Below, piece after piece: positions 15,497-25,321 of a DNA stretch of 36,196 nucleotides. A program made the translations under genes and the position numbers. Every line of letters begins with the position of its first letter. Position 1 is the stretch's first letter. Source of the stretch: Enterobacterales bacterium (GTDB lineage Bacteria > Pseudomonadota > Gammaproteobacteria > Enterobacterales > Kangiellaceae); contig JAUZSK010000050.1 of assembly GCA_030949565.1 (NCBI GenBank), positions 1 to 36,196 on the forward strand, written 5' to 3'. The notes under the pieces are model-generated. The model worked only from the letters and a program-made list of their open reading frames with translations, searched no databases and was not told where the DNA came from.

Positions 15497-17632
15497 CGAG
15501 TACCCTTTTTATTCCAAAGGAAGCGAGCAGACAATGACTTTGTCACTATAAACATCATAAAAACAAAGGGCAGCATCAAAAACAACCAATTGAAAATAAT
15601 ATTGCCTAACGGAGTGGGTTGGATAAAAGAATCCTCAGACTTATTTTGTAATCGCTGGACTGGACTATTGCTTAACCAATGAATAATGTTCATCGCAAAT
15701 TGGCTGTTGGCGTAGTTATTAACTGCTCCATTTGACAAAAAACTCGCATCGCCGACAACAAAAATGCGTTGCTTTTTTATCCTATTCTCAAAACTAATAG
15801 CTATTGGAAAGGAGCGCGTTACTTCACCTTTTGCAGGGGTAAAGGATAACTCTGCTTGGTCGCTATTTAGCTCGTTCCATATACCTTGGTGGGTATTTAA
15901 AATCACCTCATAAATTGGATCAGCTGAACTAGCGCTATGGTTTACATTCTCCTTAGCGCTTATATCGGTATCCGGCATCGAGTTTTTTTTGGTCACATCT
16001 AATCCTACACTCCAAGGGAAAGCGAGCAGACTATCGATCGAAAAGTTGACTGGATGCTTGGTAAATTGGTTAACAATTAACACCGCTGGATGTGGCGTGC
16101 CGCTTTGATAGCCACGCCAGTCAATCAATACGCCAGGTAACTTTTTTATGCCAATAAAATTAATAATTGGGGCCGGAATATAGTCGTTTTCTTCTCGCAA
16201 TAAGAATAGATTCCCACCCTGCTTCAAATAATTAAGCAGGCTAGTTGTTTCTGCGGCTAGCCAAGCTTTTTGTCCAGCAGCGATGACCACTAGCTGAGCA
16301 TTATTAGCAATGATTGGACGATTGGCAAGGTTTTGTACTGCTACCGGCCAGTGTTCAGCTCTCAATTGATGGTAGAAGCCCGACAAGTCACGATTCGCCG
16401 GTTGAAGCGGCGAGGCCTCACCATGCCCTTCAATAAAAATAATCCATTTCTGTGACCGTTGTTGTATTTGCGTAATCATTGATAACAGGGTTTGCTTTGC
16501 ATCCTGCTCAAAAGGAAAGCGGAGGCTAAGCGCCATCCCGCCGATCTCCACCGATACAAATTGATCCAGATGCCTTTTATTTTGACTTTTTTGTTGTTGG
16601 GACAAAGCTTGGCGACTGGTAAATATCAATTCACTGTGTTTTTGGTATTGGTTTAAAAGTTTAAACGCATTACGCATTTCATCACGTTGAGACTCTTTAT
16701 CTATCACCGCAGTTATTTTAATTAGGTCTGTTATTTGTGATAATTTATTTAAGCTTTTCTGAGATAAACTATTGGTTTGCTTTTGGCTCACATCCCAATA
16801 AGAAAAATCTAAATCTTGACGATTAAGCTGGCTCTGCATAAAACCGATCAACAGGGGAGCAATAAAACTTAGTGACATAACCCATCGCTGCCTTACACTT
16901 TTAATCAAGCCTCTTTTTCGATTTAATAACCAATTGAGAAGGCTCCATAAAAATACCAGCCATAGGATAAATCTAAGTACTTCAAAAAGAGAAATAAAAC
17001 CCTCTCTAAAACTAAGAAAGAGTGATTGATAAACTGAAAAGTGAATAAGTTTGGGGTGCTGAACTAGATAAGCATCGAGCATAAAGACTAAAATAATTAG
17101 AAAACTTGTAGCGACTAACATGATTAATCGTTTGGCAATAACAAAACTCATTGTAAGCGATATCAATGAAAATAAAACGCTGCCTAAAACCAACGCGGCA
17201 GCAGTTGTAATGAGCAAAGCAAAACTAACTGCACTATAAAACCAATAAGCCGTGAGAATTAGGGCGAAAAAAATAAGTGGTAACAGATTAATTCTAAACA
17301 CACAAAATAATAATTGTTTTATCAGGTTGACTGAACTTAAGCTCGTATTAAGCAACAATGATTGCTGGCCTCTAGCAAAAAAAACTGGGGAAAAAATTAC
17401 TGGCTATAATAATATTTAGATACAGAATAACAATCAGAGCTAATCCGGCTAATGGTTTAATAATTTCATTAAATAAAGATAGTTGACTAATATTCTGCGC
17501 TTGAAGATAAAGAAAACTTTGATACAGTGTTCGAGAAAAATAGCCCATCATAAGAAAAGCAATCAACAGACTCCACTGGATACTTTTCTGTTTCAGCAGT
17601 TGTTTAAATAATTGTTGGTTAAGAGGCAGCAT
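15493..17632 (-). CDS. Gld-type ABC permease fused to an auxiliary domain, interrupted at a T8 run
   Basis: The N-terminal piece (17372 to 17632, or TTG/ATG upstream at 17656) has two transmembrane helices. The large piece (15493-17358, 621 residues) has about five more, then an ABC_transp_aux/GldG-like domain from roughly residue 190: DFSYWDVSQKQTNSLSQKSL, GGMALSLRFPFEQDAKQTLL and FIEGHGEASPL. It ends in a C-terminal transmembrane anchor. The break lies in eight T on the coding strand (17377-17384). With seven T the frame runs ...FPSFFARGQQSLLLNTSLS, matching the E-E-x-x-x-G-T-x-x-L-L motif of ABC-2 permeases. This is a GldF-GldG fusion and the partner of the ATPase upstream; substrate unknown. 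Confidence 0.75.
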
Positions 17633-18605
17633 TAATTGATATCCCCTTTGATCCATCCCTAGTCAAATTTAACTCACCGCTAGCAATCATTCTAAAGAAG
17701 GGTAAGATACATTGTTTATGAGGTTTAAATAGTTTTACCGGGCATTGCTTTTTAATGGCTTCTAAAAACTTGTCTAGAGTTTTCTGGGTAAGCCCATCGA
17801 TAGATAAGACTTGCTGCTCAATTACCCTAATCGATAACTTGAACTCCTGTTCCAGCTCCGATATTTGACCAACCGCTAGCGTAGTGACCAACAGGTATTT
17901 CTCAGCCTGTGATTCAGTTTCGGATGCAGAACTTAACGAGAAATGGAATACCATTTTGAATTGGTGAAATAATATAATATCATTGGCTACCGCTAATGCA
18001 TGGTCAACATTATGGGTTGAAAAAAAACAGAGTTCAAAATCTTCAATCGAGCGTAAAAGTTGATTAAAATTTTCTTGCTCTAGAGGGTCAAGACTTTGGC
18101 AAGGTTCATCAAAAAACAAATAGTCAGGTTGATTAATAAACACCTGTGCGATTGCCAATTTTTGTAAATTACCCTTTGAAAGGTGGCGCATTTTCTTATG
18201 CAAAAGATGCTGTATTTGCCAATTTTGTTCGATTAAAGACATTGCTTCTAATAGCTGTTTATCATCGATTTGCTTTAGGCTAGCGCAGAGTTTTAAATAT
18301 TCATCTCCAGTCAAATCGAGTAAAGATAACATGGTATCAGACTGGTAACCGAGTCGCTGTTTAAAGGCTAAATCAGTATTCGATAGAGAGTGTTTTAACG
18401 CTTCAAACTGGGGGTATTGGATGCAGCTATTTGGGCTTTGAAATTCACCTATCAATAATTTGATTAGGCTAGTTTTTCCGGCGCCATTTAAACCCAGCAA
18501 TGCCACTCGACGCCCTGAATTAATCGTCAATCGAGGCACACAAATTTTTATATCCTGCGCGATACTTTGATTAAGATTGTTAACAACAAGAGCAGCTTGA
18601 TGCAT
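17619..18605 (-). CDS. ABC transporter ATP-binding protein (GldA-like)
   Basis: 328 residues. Walker A GLNGAGKTSLIKLL, ABC signature LSKGNLQKLAIAQ (LSKGN in place of LSGGQ, as in GldA/NosF-type ATPases), Walker B YLFFDEPCQSLDP and H-loop FFSTHNVDHA are all present. A C-terminal ~100-residue extension follows. It energises the permease encoded immediately downstream, with which it overlaps. I choose ATG 18605 over TTG 18623. Operon order ATPase, permease-auxiliary fusion, DUF4340-like protein, mutM. Confidence 0.9.
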   Translation of the reverse strand: MHQAALVVNNLNQSIAQDIKICVPRLTINSGRRVALLGLNGAGKTSLIKLLIGEFQSPNSCIQYPQFEALKHSLSNTDLAFKQRLGYQSDTMLSLLDLTGDEYLKLCASLKQIDDKQLLEAMSLIEQNWQIQHLLHKKMRHLSKGNLQKLAIAQVFINQPDYLFFDEPCQSLDPLEQENFNQLLRSIEDFELCFFSTHNVDHALAVANDIILFHQFKMVFHFSLSSASETESQAEKYLLVTTLAVGQISELEQEFKLSIRVIEQQVLSIDGLTQKTLDKFLEAIKKQCPVKLFKPHKQCILPFFRMIASGELNLTRDGSKGISINAAS

Positions 18606-18627
18606 AGCTTTAGATCCAGACAAAGGT

Positions 18628-18936
18628 CTAATTAAGGTTATAGGGTTCTAACTCCGTTGAAACCAGATGATGGCCTTGCAAAATAATACGCCCAATATAA
18701 CGGTGTTCGCCGGTGGAGGTAAACTCAAATCGGTATTCACGGATCATCTTCCACTTATTTGATGTGTTTTTTCTAAATCCGATACGATGTAATACCACGC
18801 TGTGGTCCAAAAACTGCACTCCGGCCTCATTACAGCGTTTAATACTCACACCGAGAGCCAGTTGTTTTAATTTTTGAGAATAGGACCAGTACCACGCGAT
18901 AAATCCTAGTAGCAGTAGCGAGATAACTTTTGACAT
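18628..18936 (-). CDS. DUF3301 family protein
   Basis: 102 residues. One N-terminal transmembrane helix (VISLLLLGFIAWYWSY), then ALGVSIKRCNEAGVQFLDHS and YRFEFTSTGEHRYIGRIILQ, matching the DUF3301 pattern (Cys followed by G-V-Q-x-L-D, then YRFEF-S/T-x-T-G-x-x-R). Function unknown. Likely cotranscribed with the ABC genes 22 bases downstream. Confidence 0.85.
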   Translation of the reverse strand: MSKVISLLLLGFIAWYWSYSQKLKQLALGVSIKRCNEAGVQFLDHSVVLHRIGFRKNTSNKWKMIREYRFEFTSTGEHRYIGRIILQGHHLVSTELEPYNLN

Positions 18937-18998
18937 GGATGGACTTCCTCAAATACTTGATATCATTGTGGGGCAATATCGGCAAAGCTGTCATAAAA

Positions 18999-19020
18999 AA
19001 GGCGACTAAAAAGTCGCCTT
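18999..19020 (-). terminator. Intrinsic terminator of exbD
   Basis: Nine-base-pair stem AAGGCGACT/AGTCGCCTT with a short loop. On the minus strand it is followed by TTTTTTATG, so it ends transcription of the exbD gene that stops at 19083. Confidence 0.85.
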
Positions 19021-19082
19021 ATTACCTAATTAGTTTAATATCGCAAAAAACTGAGTAAAACTAACTATTTGAACAGTAATTG

Positions 19083-19493
19083 CTATTTCTTGGCTTTCTT
19101 AGTTACCGTTACTTGAGGTATTCCCGCTTTTTTCGCTTGGTCAACCACACTAATAAGAATACCCGTTTTAGCTTCTTCTGCGACCTGAACAATCACTGCC
19201 GCTTTAGGCTTTTTTGATCGCGCAGTTTCAACATTAGCCTGCACCGCGCCAACATCAATTAAACGACCACCGATAGAAATATCACCGGTTTCACTAATAC
19301 GAATTAAAATAGGTGATGTTGGATTAGGCGGCGCTTCGGACTGATTATCATTAGGACGGCTGATCTCAATGCCTCTTTCTTTAATAAATGAGGTAGTTAC
19401 AATGAAGAAAATCAGCATGATAAATACAATATCAAGCATCGGAGTCATGTCTACTTCAGTTTCGTCTTCTATCTTATGTCGATGTTTACGCAT
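19083..19493 (-). CDS. exbD: ExbD/TolR family biopolymer transport protein
   Basis: 136 residues. Short charged cytoplasmic N-terminus, then EVDMTPMLDIVFIMLIFFIV, with the functionally essential Asp in the single transmembrane helix, then a periplasmic domain ending VTVTKKAKK. ExbD pairs with ExbB to use proton motive force for TonB-type energy coupling. Here no exbB or tonB lies next to it in the window, so it is either a stray member or an extra ExbD of the TonB2-type systems. A terminator follows directly. Confidence 0.9.
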   Translation of the reverse strand: MRKHRHKIEDETEVDMTPMLDIVFIMLIFFIVTTSFIKERGIEISRPNDNQSEAPPNPTSPILIRISETGDISIGGRLIDVGAVQANVETARSKKPKAAVIVQVAEEAKTGILISVVDQAKKAGIPQVTVTKKAKK

Positions 19494-19707
19494 GGATATT
19501 CCTGTTCTATTTCGCTATAAAGAGCGTTAAAATTCTATTGTTATTAGCCATATTCAAGAGAATTGACCGAATTCTGTGTTGCGCTTGTTCCAATGCCGTT
19601 AAAAATCATGATTTCGACGATTGGAAGCTCTAAACCTTAGCACTTTTAGGCGCTTGAATCTACTATAAACCACTGATAATGGTTAAGTCTAGTGCATATT
19701 AGCGCTT

Positions 19708-19989
<282 letters not shown>

Positions 19990-20195
19990 TTAAGGGCGCT
20001 ATTGTAACCGAATGAGGCTATTCTGGGGAAGTTAAAACCGCCCAATCGAAAGATCAAATGGTCATTTAAAACGACAAGCATTAATAACCAAGCTTTAGTA
20101 ACAATCTCGGATTAAAACAGCTTGTGAAATATCAGCAAGCAAACGCCGAGTGGCTGAGTGCAAACCACTGCACTCGCCACCGAGCAAACTAAACA

Positions 20196-21668
20196 CTAAA
20201 CAATCTGTTTCATATTTTCCATATAACCACGCAATGTTTTACCAATTTTTTCAACCGGGTGATTGCGGATCGCTGCATTAACAGCAATTAACTGCTGATT
20301 ATCCACTTGGTTGCTACCACTTAAACCTTGCCCAAGATCGGCGAGAGTAAGCCCATCCACCAGCTCTTGTAACAGTGGTACTGCGGCATGACTAAACAGG
20401 TAGTTGCCGTATTCAGCGGTGTCAGAAATAACCACATTCATTTCATACAGTTTATTTCTAGCGATACAGTTAGCGATAAGCGGCGTTTCGTGCAGTGACT
20501 CATAGTAGGCCGATTGTTCAATAATTCCGGCTGAAACCATGGTCTCAAAGGCCAGTTCAACCCCAGCTTTAATCATGGCGACAAGGAAGATCCCTTGATC
20601 GTAATAGTCCTGCTCAGTGATATCGGTATCACAATCGGGCGCTTGTTCAAAACTGGTTTCAGCGGTTTGTTCACGCCAAGTGAGCAAATCTTTATCACCG
20701 TTTTCCCAATCCTGCATCATGCCAGCAGAAAAATCTCCCTCGATAATATCATCCATATGTTTTTGGAACAGCGGCGTCATAATCTTTTTAAGCTGCTCAG
20801 ACATTTCAAAGGCACGAATTTTGGCCGGATTAGACAAGCGATCCATCATATTGGTGATACCGCCATGTTTTAAGCCCTCAGTCACCGTTTCCCAACCGTA
20901 TTGGATTAATTTTCTGGCATAGGCGGAATCCACGCCGAGCTTGAGTAGCTGCTGATGACCTAAAATTGCGCCGGTCTGCAAAATGCCACATAAAATAGTT
21001 TGTTCACCCATTAGGTCGGATTTCACTTCTGCCACAAATGAAGACTCAAGTACGCCGGCCTTGTCGCCACCGGTGGCTGAAGCATAAGCCTTAGCAATAG
21101 AATGACCATCACCTTTGGGATCATTTTCTGGATGTACCGCAATTAATGTGGGAACACCAAAGCCACGCTGATACTCGTGACGCACTTCCGTTCCTGGGCA
21201 TTTAGGTGCAACCATGATCACCGTGATATCGTCACGGATCTGCATACCTTCTTCGACAATATTAAAGCCGTGCGAATAGGAAAGAGTTGCACCCTTTTTC
21301 ATTAACGGCATAACCGAATTAATGACCGGCGTGTGTTGTTTGTCCGGCGTCAGGTTTAACACTAAATCCGCTTGTGGTACTAAATCTTCAATGGTGCCGA
21401 CAGTAAAACCATTTTCACTGGCCCATTGATAGGATTGACGCTTTTCATCAATGGCATTTTGACGCAGCGCATAACTGATATCTAGTCCCGAATCACGCAT
21501 ATTAAGGCCTTGGTTAAGCCCCTGCGCGCCGCAACCGATAATGACAATCTTCCAGCCCTTAATAAAATCACAACCTGCGGCAAATTCATCCGCTTGCATA
21601 AATCGACATTTGCCTAACTGCGCTAGCTTTTCACGCAACGGCAGTGTATTAAAATAATTGGCCATCAT
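20196..21668 (-). CDS. ilvC: Ketol-acid reductoisomerase, class II
   Basis: 490 residues (489 from the second ATG at 21665, which matches [14 protein letters not shown] of homologues). It is the long enteric form, not the ~330-residue class I. NADPH-binding [67 protein letters not shown] and [12 protein letters not shown] are all visible. It converts acetolactate or acetohydroxybutyrate to the dihydroxy acids of the Val/Leu and Ile pathways. AGGAGA ribosome site. Divergent from ilvY, its expected activator. Confidence 0.97.
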   Translation of the reverse strand: MMANYFNTLPLREKLAQLGKCRFMQADEFAAGCDFIKGWKIVIIGCGAQGLNQGLNMRDSGLDISYALRQNAIDEKRQSYQWASENGFTVGTIEDLVPQADLVLNLTPDKQHTPVINSVMPLMKKGATLSYSHGFNIVEEGMQIRDDITVIMVAPKCPGTEVRHEYQRGFGVPTLIAVHPENDPKGDGHSIAKAYASATGGDKAGVLESSFVAEVKSDLMGEQTILCGILQTGAILGHQQLLKLGVDSAYARKLIQYGWETVTEGLKHGGITNMMDRLSNPAKIRAFEMSEQLKKIMTPLFQKHMDDIIEGDFSAGMMQDWENGDKDLLTWREQTAETSFEQAPDCDTDITEQDYYDQGIFLVAMIKAGVELAFETMVSAGIIEQSAYYESLHETPLIANCIARNKLYEMNVVISDTAEYGNYLFSHAAVPLLQELVDGLTLADLGQGLSGSNQVDNQQLIAVNAAIRNHPVEKIGKTLRGYMENMKQIV

Positions 21669-21710
21669 TTTTTCTCCTAAGGGTTTGTTCTAACATATTC
21701 TCTGTATTCA

Positions 21711-21716
21711 ATTATA
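21711..21716 (-). promoter_or_regulatory. -10 element of the ilvC promoter
   Basis: A perfect TATAAT on the minus strand, 42 bases before the ilvC start. The -35 position (21734-21739) reads GCAACA, a poor match, as expected for an activator-dependent promoter. That -35 overlaps a GTTGC half-site. Confidence 0.6.
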
Positions 21717-21812
21717 CAACAAATGATTTAGTTTGTTGCCGTGGGAAAGAGGTTGCGATTTCGCTCGCACCTCGAGCCACCTCACTCGAAAACAGCATAC
21801 CTTCAATTCAAT

Positions 21813-21859
21813 GTTGCGTAAAATGAAATAATTGCAACTCAGTATTGCATTTTATGCAA
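21813..21859. promoter_or_regulatory. Putative IlvY operators
   Basis: Two inverted repeats: GTTGC at 21813-21817 with GCAAC at 21834-21838, and TTGCATTTTATGCAA at 21845-21859. E. coli IlvY binds TTGC/GCAA dyads in the same divergent gap. Further GTTGC half-sites lie at 21735 and 21752, nearer the ilvC promoter. Confidence 0.6.
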
Positions 21860-21879
21860 CAATCTAGCAAAATAAGACC

Positions 21880-22887
21880 ATGGATAGCCGTGAATTACAG
21901 ATTTTTCAGCATTTAGCCCGTCATTTACACTTTGGCAAGACCGCAACTGCTCATCATTTGAGCCCATCCACCTTAAGCCGCATGATTCAGCGTATGGAGC
22001 AACAGCTCGGGACATCCTTGTTTTTACGCGATAACCGCAGTGTTAAACTCACCACGGCCGGTGCCAAACTGCTAGATTACGCCGATCAACAGCAAGAAAA
22101 ATGGCTCAAACTTAAAGATAGCATCAATCAACAGCAACACCATCTGAGTGGAAAACTACACCTTTTTTGTACTGTAACCGCCGCCTATAGCCATCTACCA
22201 CCTCTGCTAGATAAATTCCGCCGCGCTCATCCGGCGGTGGAAATACTGCTCACCACCGGTGACGCCTCTGAAGCCATGCACAAGGTTCAACAAGGTCATG
22301 TGGATATCGCATTGGCGGCAAAGCCCGAACCCTTGTCTGACAACTTTTACTTTTATGCCATCGACCAAATTGAGTTAGCGGTCATTGCGCCGCGATTTTC
22401 CACCGATTTAGGCGAGCAGCTCAGACAAAAAAATATTGATTGGCAAAAGCTGCCCTTTATTCTGCCAGAACATGGTCCCGCCAGAAAACGTTTTAACCAC
22501 TGGTATAAACAAAGCGCCGAGGGTAAAGCCAAGATCTACGCTACCGTTTCCGGTCATGAAGCACTAGTTAGCATGGTGGCACTGGGCTGCGGCGTTGGCA
22601 TTGCGCCGATGGTAGTGGTCGAGAATAGTCCAGTTAAAGATCGTTTGCAATATTTAGACAATCAAGTGGCCATTCAACCCTTTGAGCTGGGGATCTGCTG
22701 TCATCAACAGCAAAAGCAAAGACCCAATATTAAAGCCTTTTTTAATGCCATTCAAGCGCCACCAAAGCCGGCTCTGATTGAAACCGTTAGCCCCAAAACC
22801 AGCAAGGGTCACAAAAAAAGCAAAAAGTCGAAGCGCCAGAAAACCTCTCTCGACTATTTAAAAAATAATCCTTTTTTACTCGATTAA
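21880..22887 (+). CDS. ilvY: LysR-type activator of ilvC
   Basis: 335 residues. The N-terminal winged helix-turn-helix reads FGKTATAHHLSPSTLSRMIQ and the effector domain contains LHLFCTVTAAYSHLPPLLDK and GHEALVSMVALGCGVGIAP, close to E. coli IlvY. IlvY activates ilvC when bound to acetolactate or acetohydroxybutyrate. About 35 extra C-terminal residues, rich in Lys and Ser (HKKSKKSKRQKTS), exceed the E. coli protein and look like a basic tail. Divergent from ilvC. Confidence 0.93.
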   Translation: MDSRELQIFQHLARHLHFGKTATAHHLSPSTLSRMIQRMEQQLGTSLFLRDNRSVKLTTAGAKLLDYADQQQEKWLKLKDSINQQQHHLSGKLHLFCTVTAAYSHLPPLLDKFRRAHPAVEILLTTGDASEAMHKVQQGHVDIALAAKPEPLSDNFYFYAIDQIELAVIAPRFSTDLGEQLRQKNIDWQKLPFILPEHGPARKRFNHWYKQSAEGKAKIYATVSGHEALVSMVALGCGVGIAPMVVVENSPVKDRLQYLDNQVAIQPFELGICCHQQQKQRPNIKAFFNAIQAPPKPALIETVSPKTSKGHKKSKKSKRQKTSLDYLKNNPFLLD

Positions 22888-22962
22888 GCCCTAGCTAAAA
22901 GATCGCTACTGACACTTATAACCCAAAGTTATTGATTTTTCCCAACTTATCTACCAAACTAC

Positions 22963-22990
22963 TTGTAACCCTTTTAATTCCTGTGATACA
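22963..22990 (+). promoter_or_regulatory. Probable promoter of the ilvLGMEDA operon
   Basis: TTGTAA at 22963-22968 and GATACA at 22985-22990 with TG at the extended -10 position (TGTGATACA), spacing 16. A start near 22997 leaves about 44 bases to the leader peptide ATG. Confidence 0.5.
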
Positions 22991-23040
22991 AATAGTGACA
23001 GAATAAAAGCCAACTCAACCTAACTATAGCGATTTAAAAG

Positions 23041-23118
23041 ATGGAACTAAAAAGCCTTGTGATTATTAACCTTCTGGTCGTGGTGATTCGAGTGATTACC
23101 GCGCGTGGGTTTTGTTAG
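23041..23118 (+). CDS. ilvL: ilv operon leader peptide (attenuator)
   Basis: 25 codons that include SLVIINLLVVVIRVIT: of the 16 residues shown, 12 are Ile, Val or Leu. That density is the hallmark of an ilv leader peptide like E. coli IlvL, although the sequence itself is not homologous in detail. Its last codons contain GGGTTTT (23107-23113), complementary to AAAACCC (23140-23146) in the left arm of the downstream terminator. Stalling at the Ile/Val/Leu codons would leave GGGTTTT free to pair and block the terminator; finishing translation would mask it. Weak ribosome site (AAAAG). Confidence 0.88.
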   Translation: MELKSLVIINLLVVVIRVITARGFC

Positions 23119-23138
23119 CTTTTAGAAAAGATTGAATC

Positions 23139-23173
23139 AAAAACCCTCGCTCTGAAAAGACCGGGGGTTTTTT
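23139..23173 (+). terminator. ilv attenuator terminator
   Basis: AAAAACCCTC pairs with GGGGGTTTTT (one G-U pair), followed by a T-run ending at 23173. It lies 20 bases after the leader peptide stop and about 325 bases before ilvG. Confidence 0.88.
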
Positions 23174-23244
23174 ATGTCTAGGGACGGACTGTATGTCACA
23201 AAGAGGCAGGGAGCCGGTGTGGCCATGTCCAGGGATGGACTGTA
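23174..23244 (+). repeat. Pair of 20-base hairpin repeats
   Basis: ATGTCTAGGGACGGACTGTA (23174-23193) and ATGTCCAGGGATGGACTGTA (23225-23244) differ at two positions. The second contains a perfect GTCCA-GGGA-TGGAC hairpin. Dispersed short repeat of unknown type. Confidence 0.65.
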
Positions 23245-23339
23245 GAAACAACAGCATAGTTTGTAAATTCTAAACTTTGGATTTATAGACCAAGCGAATA
23301 ACCTGAATAAACGGAGATACTGGGTAAAGGTAGCGTTTT

Positions 23340-23422
23340 CACCCGCCCCCTAACCCCCTCCCATCAAGGGTGGGGGGATCCTCGTCCCCTCTCCCTCAGG
23401 GAGAGGGTTAGGGTGAGGGTGG
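23340..23422. repeat. G/C-rich palindromic REP-like element
   Basis: A C-rich left arm (CCCCCTAACCCCCTCCC) and a G-rich right arm (GGGAGAGGGTTAGGGTGAGG) form a long imperfect inverted repeat, in sharp contrast to the AT-rich surroundings. The CCCTCTCCC...GGGAGAGGGTTAGGG type of intergenic element is widespread in gammaproteobacteria. Confidence 0.7.
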
Positions 23423-23497
23423 ACTTTAGGAATACGGGAGCTAGCTACTAAAAACTAGCAACTCGAAACTGACAATTCAAAATGAAAAACGATTAAG

Positions 23498-25321
23498 ATG
23501 AAACAAGCGATGCAAGCAACTAACGATCAGCCAATAAGCAATCCTCAAACGGGTGCACAACTGACGCTAAAGCTTTTACAAGCTTTAGGCGTGACGGATA
23601 TCTTTGGTTATCCCGGCGGTGCAATCATGCCGATGTATGACGCTATTTATCTTAGTGATATCACGCATTATTTATGTCGTCATGAACAAGGCGCGGCTTT
23701 TGCGGCACTGGGTTATGCTCGCGCTTCTGGCAAGATCGGAGTTTGCATGGCGACTTCGGGCCCTGGAGCAACTAATTTAATCACAGGTATCGCTGATGCC
23801 ATGGCGGATTCTATTCCAATGATTGCTATTACTGGGCAAGTCGCCACTAAAGCCATGGGAACAGATGGTTTTCAAGAGGTGGATATCATCGGACTAAGCC
23901 TCGCTTGTACTAAGCATTCATTCCAAGTAAAAGACGCCGCTGAATTACCAGAAATCATTAAGCAGGCCCATCAAATAGCCACCACAGGCCGCCCCGGACC
24001 GGTTTTGATTGATATTCCTAAGGATATTCAAAATCAGCCAATCGAGTACAGCCTTAGCGACCAATCAAAACCTTTAATCAACAATGAATCTTTAGAAATT
24101 AACGAACCATCGGATCAATATCAACAAGCTTTAGAGAATAGTTTGCAACGTTCAGTGAGCGAGGCCTTAGCGCTCATCCAACAAGCCGCAAAACCGCTAT
24201 TTTATATTGGCGGTGGAGTTGGTATGGCTGACGCTCAGGCTGAACTACATCAACTGATGTCGCGCTTACCTTTTCCAAGCGTGTCCACGTTAAAAGGTAT
24301 TGGCACCATTGCTATAGATAATCCTTTATTTCTCGGAATGTTAGGAATGCATGGCTCAAAGGCTGCCAATCTGGCCATCCAGCAGTGTGATTTAATGATT
24401 GTATTCGGGGCTCGATTCGATGATCGCGCCACCGGTAAATTAAATGAATTTGCGCCTCATGCCAAGGTTATTCATTGCGATATAGATGCAGCCGAGATTA
24501 ACAAAAGACGCCATGCCGATGTCGCTATCAACAGTCACCTTAAGCCCTGTCTGCAACAAATCAATGAGTCAATCAATCAACAGCCAATTAAAGCCGAGGT
24601 CAACAAGTGGTTAGGTCAGTGTCAACAGTTTTTAACTGATGATAACTACCCTTATCAACAGTATCCTGGTCAGGGCGTGTTTGCGCCGGATCTATTACGC
24701 TGTTTAAGTGATCAAATTTTACAACAAAGTGAGGATAGCCAGCCAGTTTATATCACTACCGATGTCGGACAACACCAAATGTGGGCGGCGCAGCATATGC
24801 AGTTTTGCAAACCAGAAAATTTTATCACCAGTAGCGGTTTAGGTACTATGGGATTTGGTGTTCCCGCGGCCATTGGCGCGCAAATAAGCCACGCCAATTG
24901 CCAAGCTATTTGTATTTCTGGTGATGGCTCTTTTATGATGAATGTGCAAGAACTCGGAACCATTAAACGCTACCACCTGCCTGTTAAAATTTTACTGATC
25001 GATAACAGTCGGTTGGGCTTGGTTCGACAGTGGCAGCAGTTATTTTTTGAAGGTCGTTACAGTGAAACAGATCTATCGGATAATCCCGATTTTGTGGCAC
25101 TTGCCAAGGCTTTTGATATTCAAGCAGAAAGCATCAATCAAAAACATCAAGTCAATGATGCTATCAAACGCATGCTAGCAAGTGACAAGGCGTATCTATT
25201 GCATGTTACCATCGATGCCTTTGAAAATGTTTGGCCACTGGTCCCACCGGAAACGGCAAATCATAAAATGATCCATACCATTAGCGGCGATGATTCGACC
25301 AACTCGGAGAAAAAATCGTGA
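23498..25321 (+). CDS. ilvG: Acetolactate synthase, large subunit (isozyme II type)
   Basis: 607 residues, longer than E. coli IlvG because of an N-terminal extension of ~16 residues and an insertion near residue 185-205. Makes acetolactate or acetohydroxybutyrate from pyruvate with thiamine diphosphate. Catalytic Glu is in CRHEQGAAFAALGYARASGK (about E63), then TSGPGATNLITGIADA, the FAD-region FGARFDDRATGKL and the TPP motif GDGSFMMNVQELGTIKRYHLP. Overlaps ilvM by four bases. Controlled by the upstream attenuator. Confidence 0.95.
   Translation: MKQAMQATNDQPISNPQTGAQLTLKLLQALGVTDIFGYPGGAIMPMYDAIYLSDITHYLCRHEQGAAFAALGYARASGKIGVCMATSGPGATNLITGIADAMADSIPMIAITGQVATKAMGTDGFQEVDIIGLSLACTKHSFQVKDAAELPEIIKQAHQIATTGRPGPVLIDIPKDIQNQPIEYSLSDQSKPLINNESLEINEPSDQYQQALENSLQRSVSEALALIQQAAKPLFYIGGGVGMADAQAELHQLMSRLPFPSVSTLKGIGTIAIDNPLFLGMLGMHGSKAANLAIQQCDLMIVFGARFDDRATGKLNEFAPHAKVIHCDIDAAEINKRRHADVAINSHLKPCLQQINESINQQPIKAEVNKWLGQCQQFLTDDNYPYQQYPGQGVFAPDLLRCLSDQILQQSEDSQPVYITTDVGQHQMWAAQHMQFCKPENFITSSGLGTMGFGVPAAIGAQISHANCQAICISGDGSFMMNVQELGTIKRYHLPVKILLIDNSRLGLVRQWQQLFFEGRYSETDLSDNPDFVALAKAFDIQAESINQKHQVNDAIKRMLASDKAYLLHVTIDAFENVWPLVPPETANHKMIHTISGDDSTNSEKKS

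Larger units (their letters stand above)
22888..23497 (+). other. ilvGMEDA leader region with repeats
   Basis: 610 bases holding a promoter, the leader peptide, the attenuator terminator, a pair of 20-base repeats and a G/C-rich palindrome, all listed separately. Nothing else coding was seen. The ilvG start has only a weak ribosome site. Confidence 0.7.
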
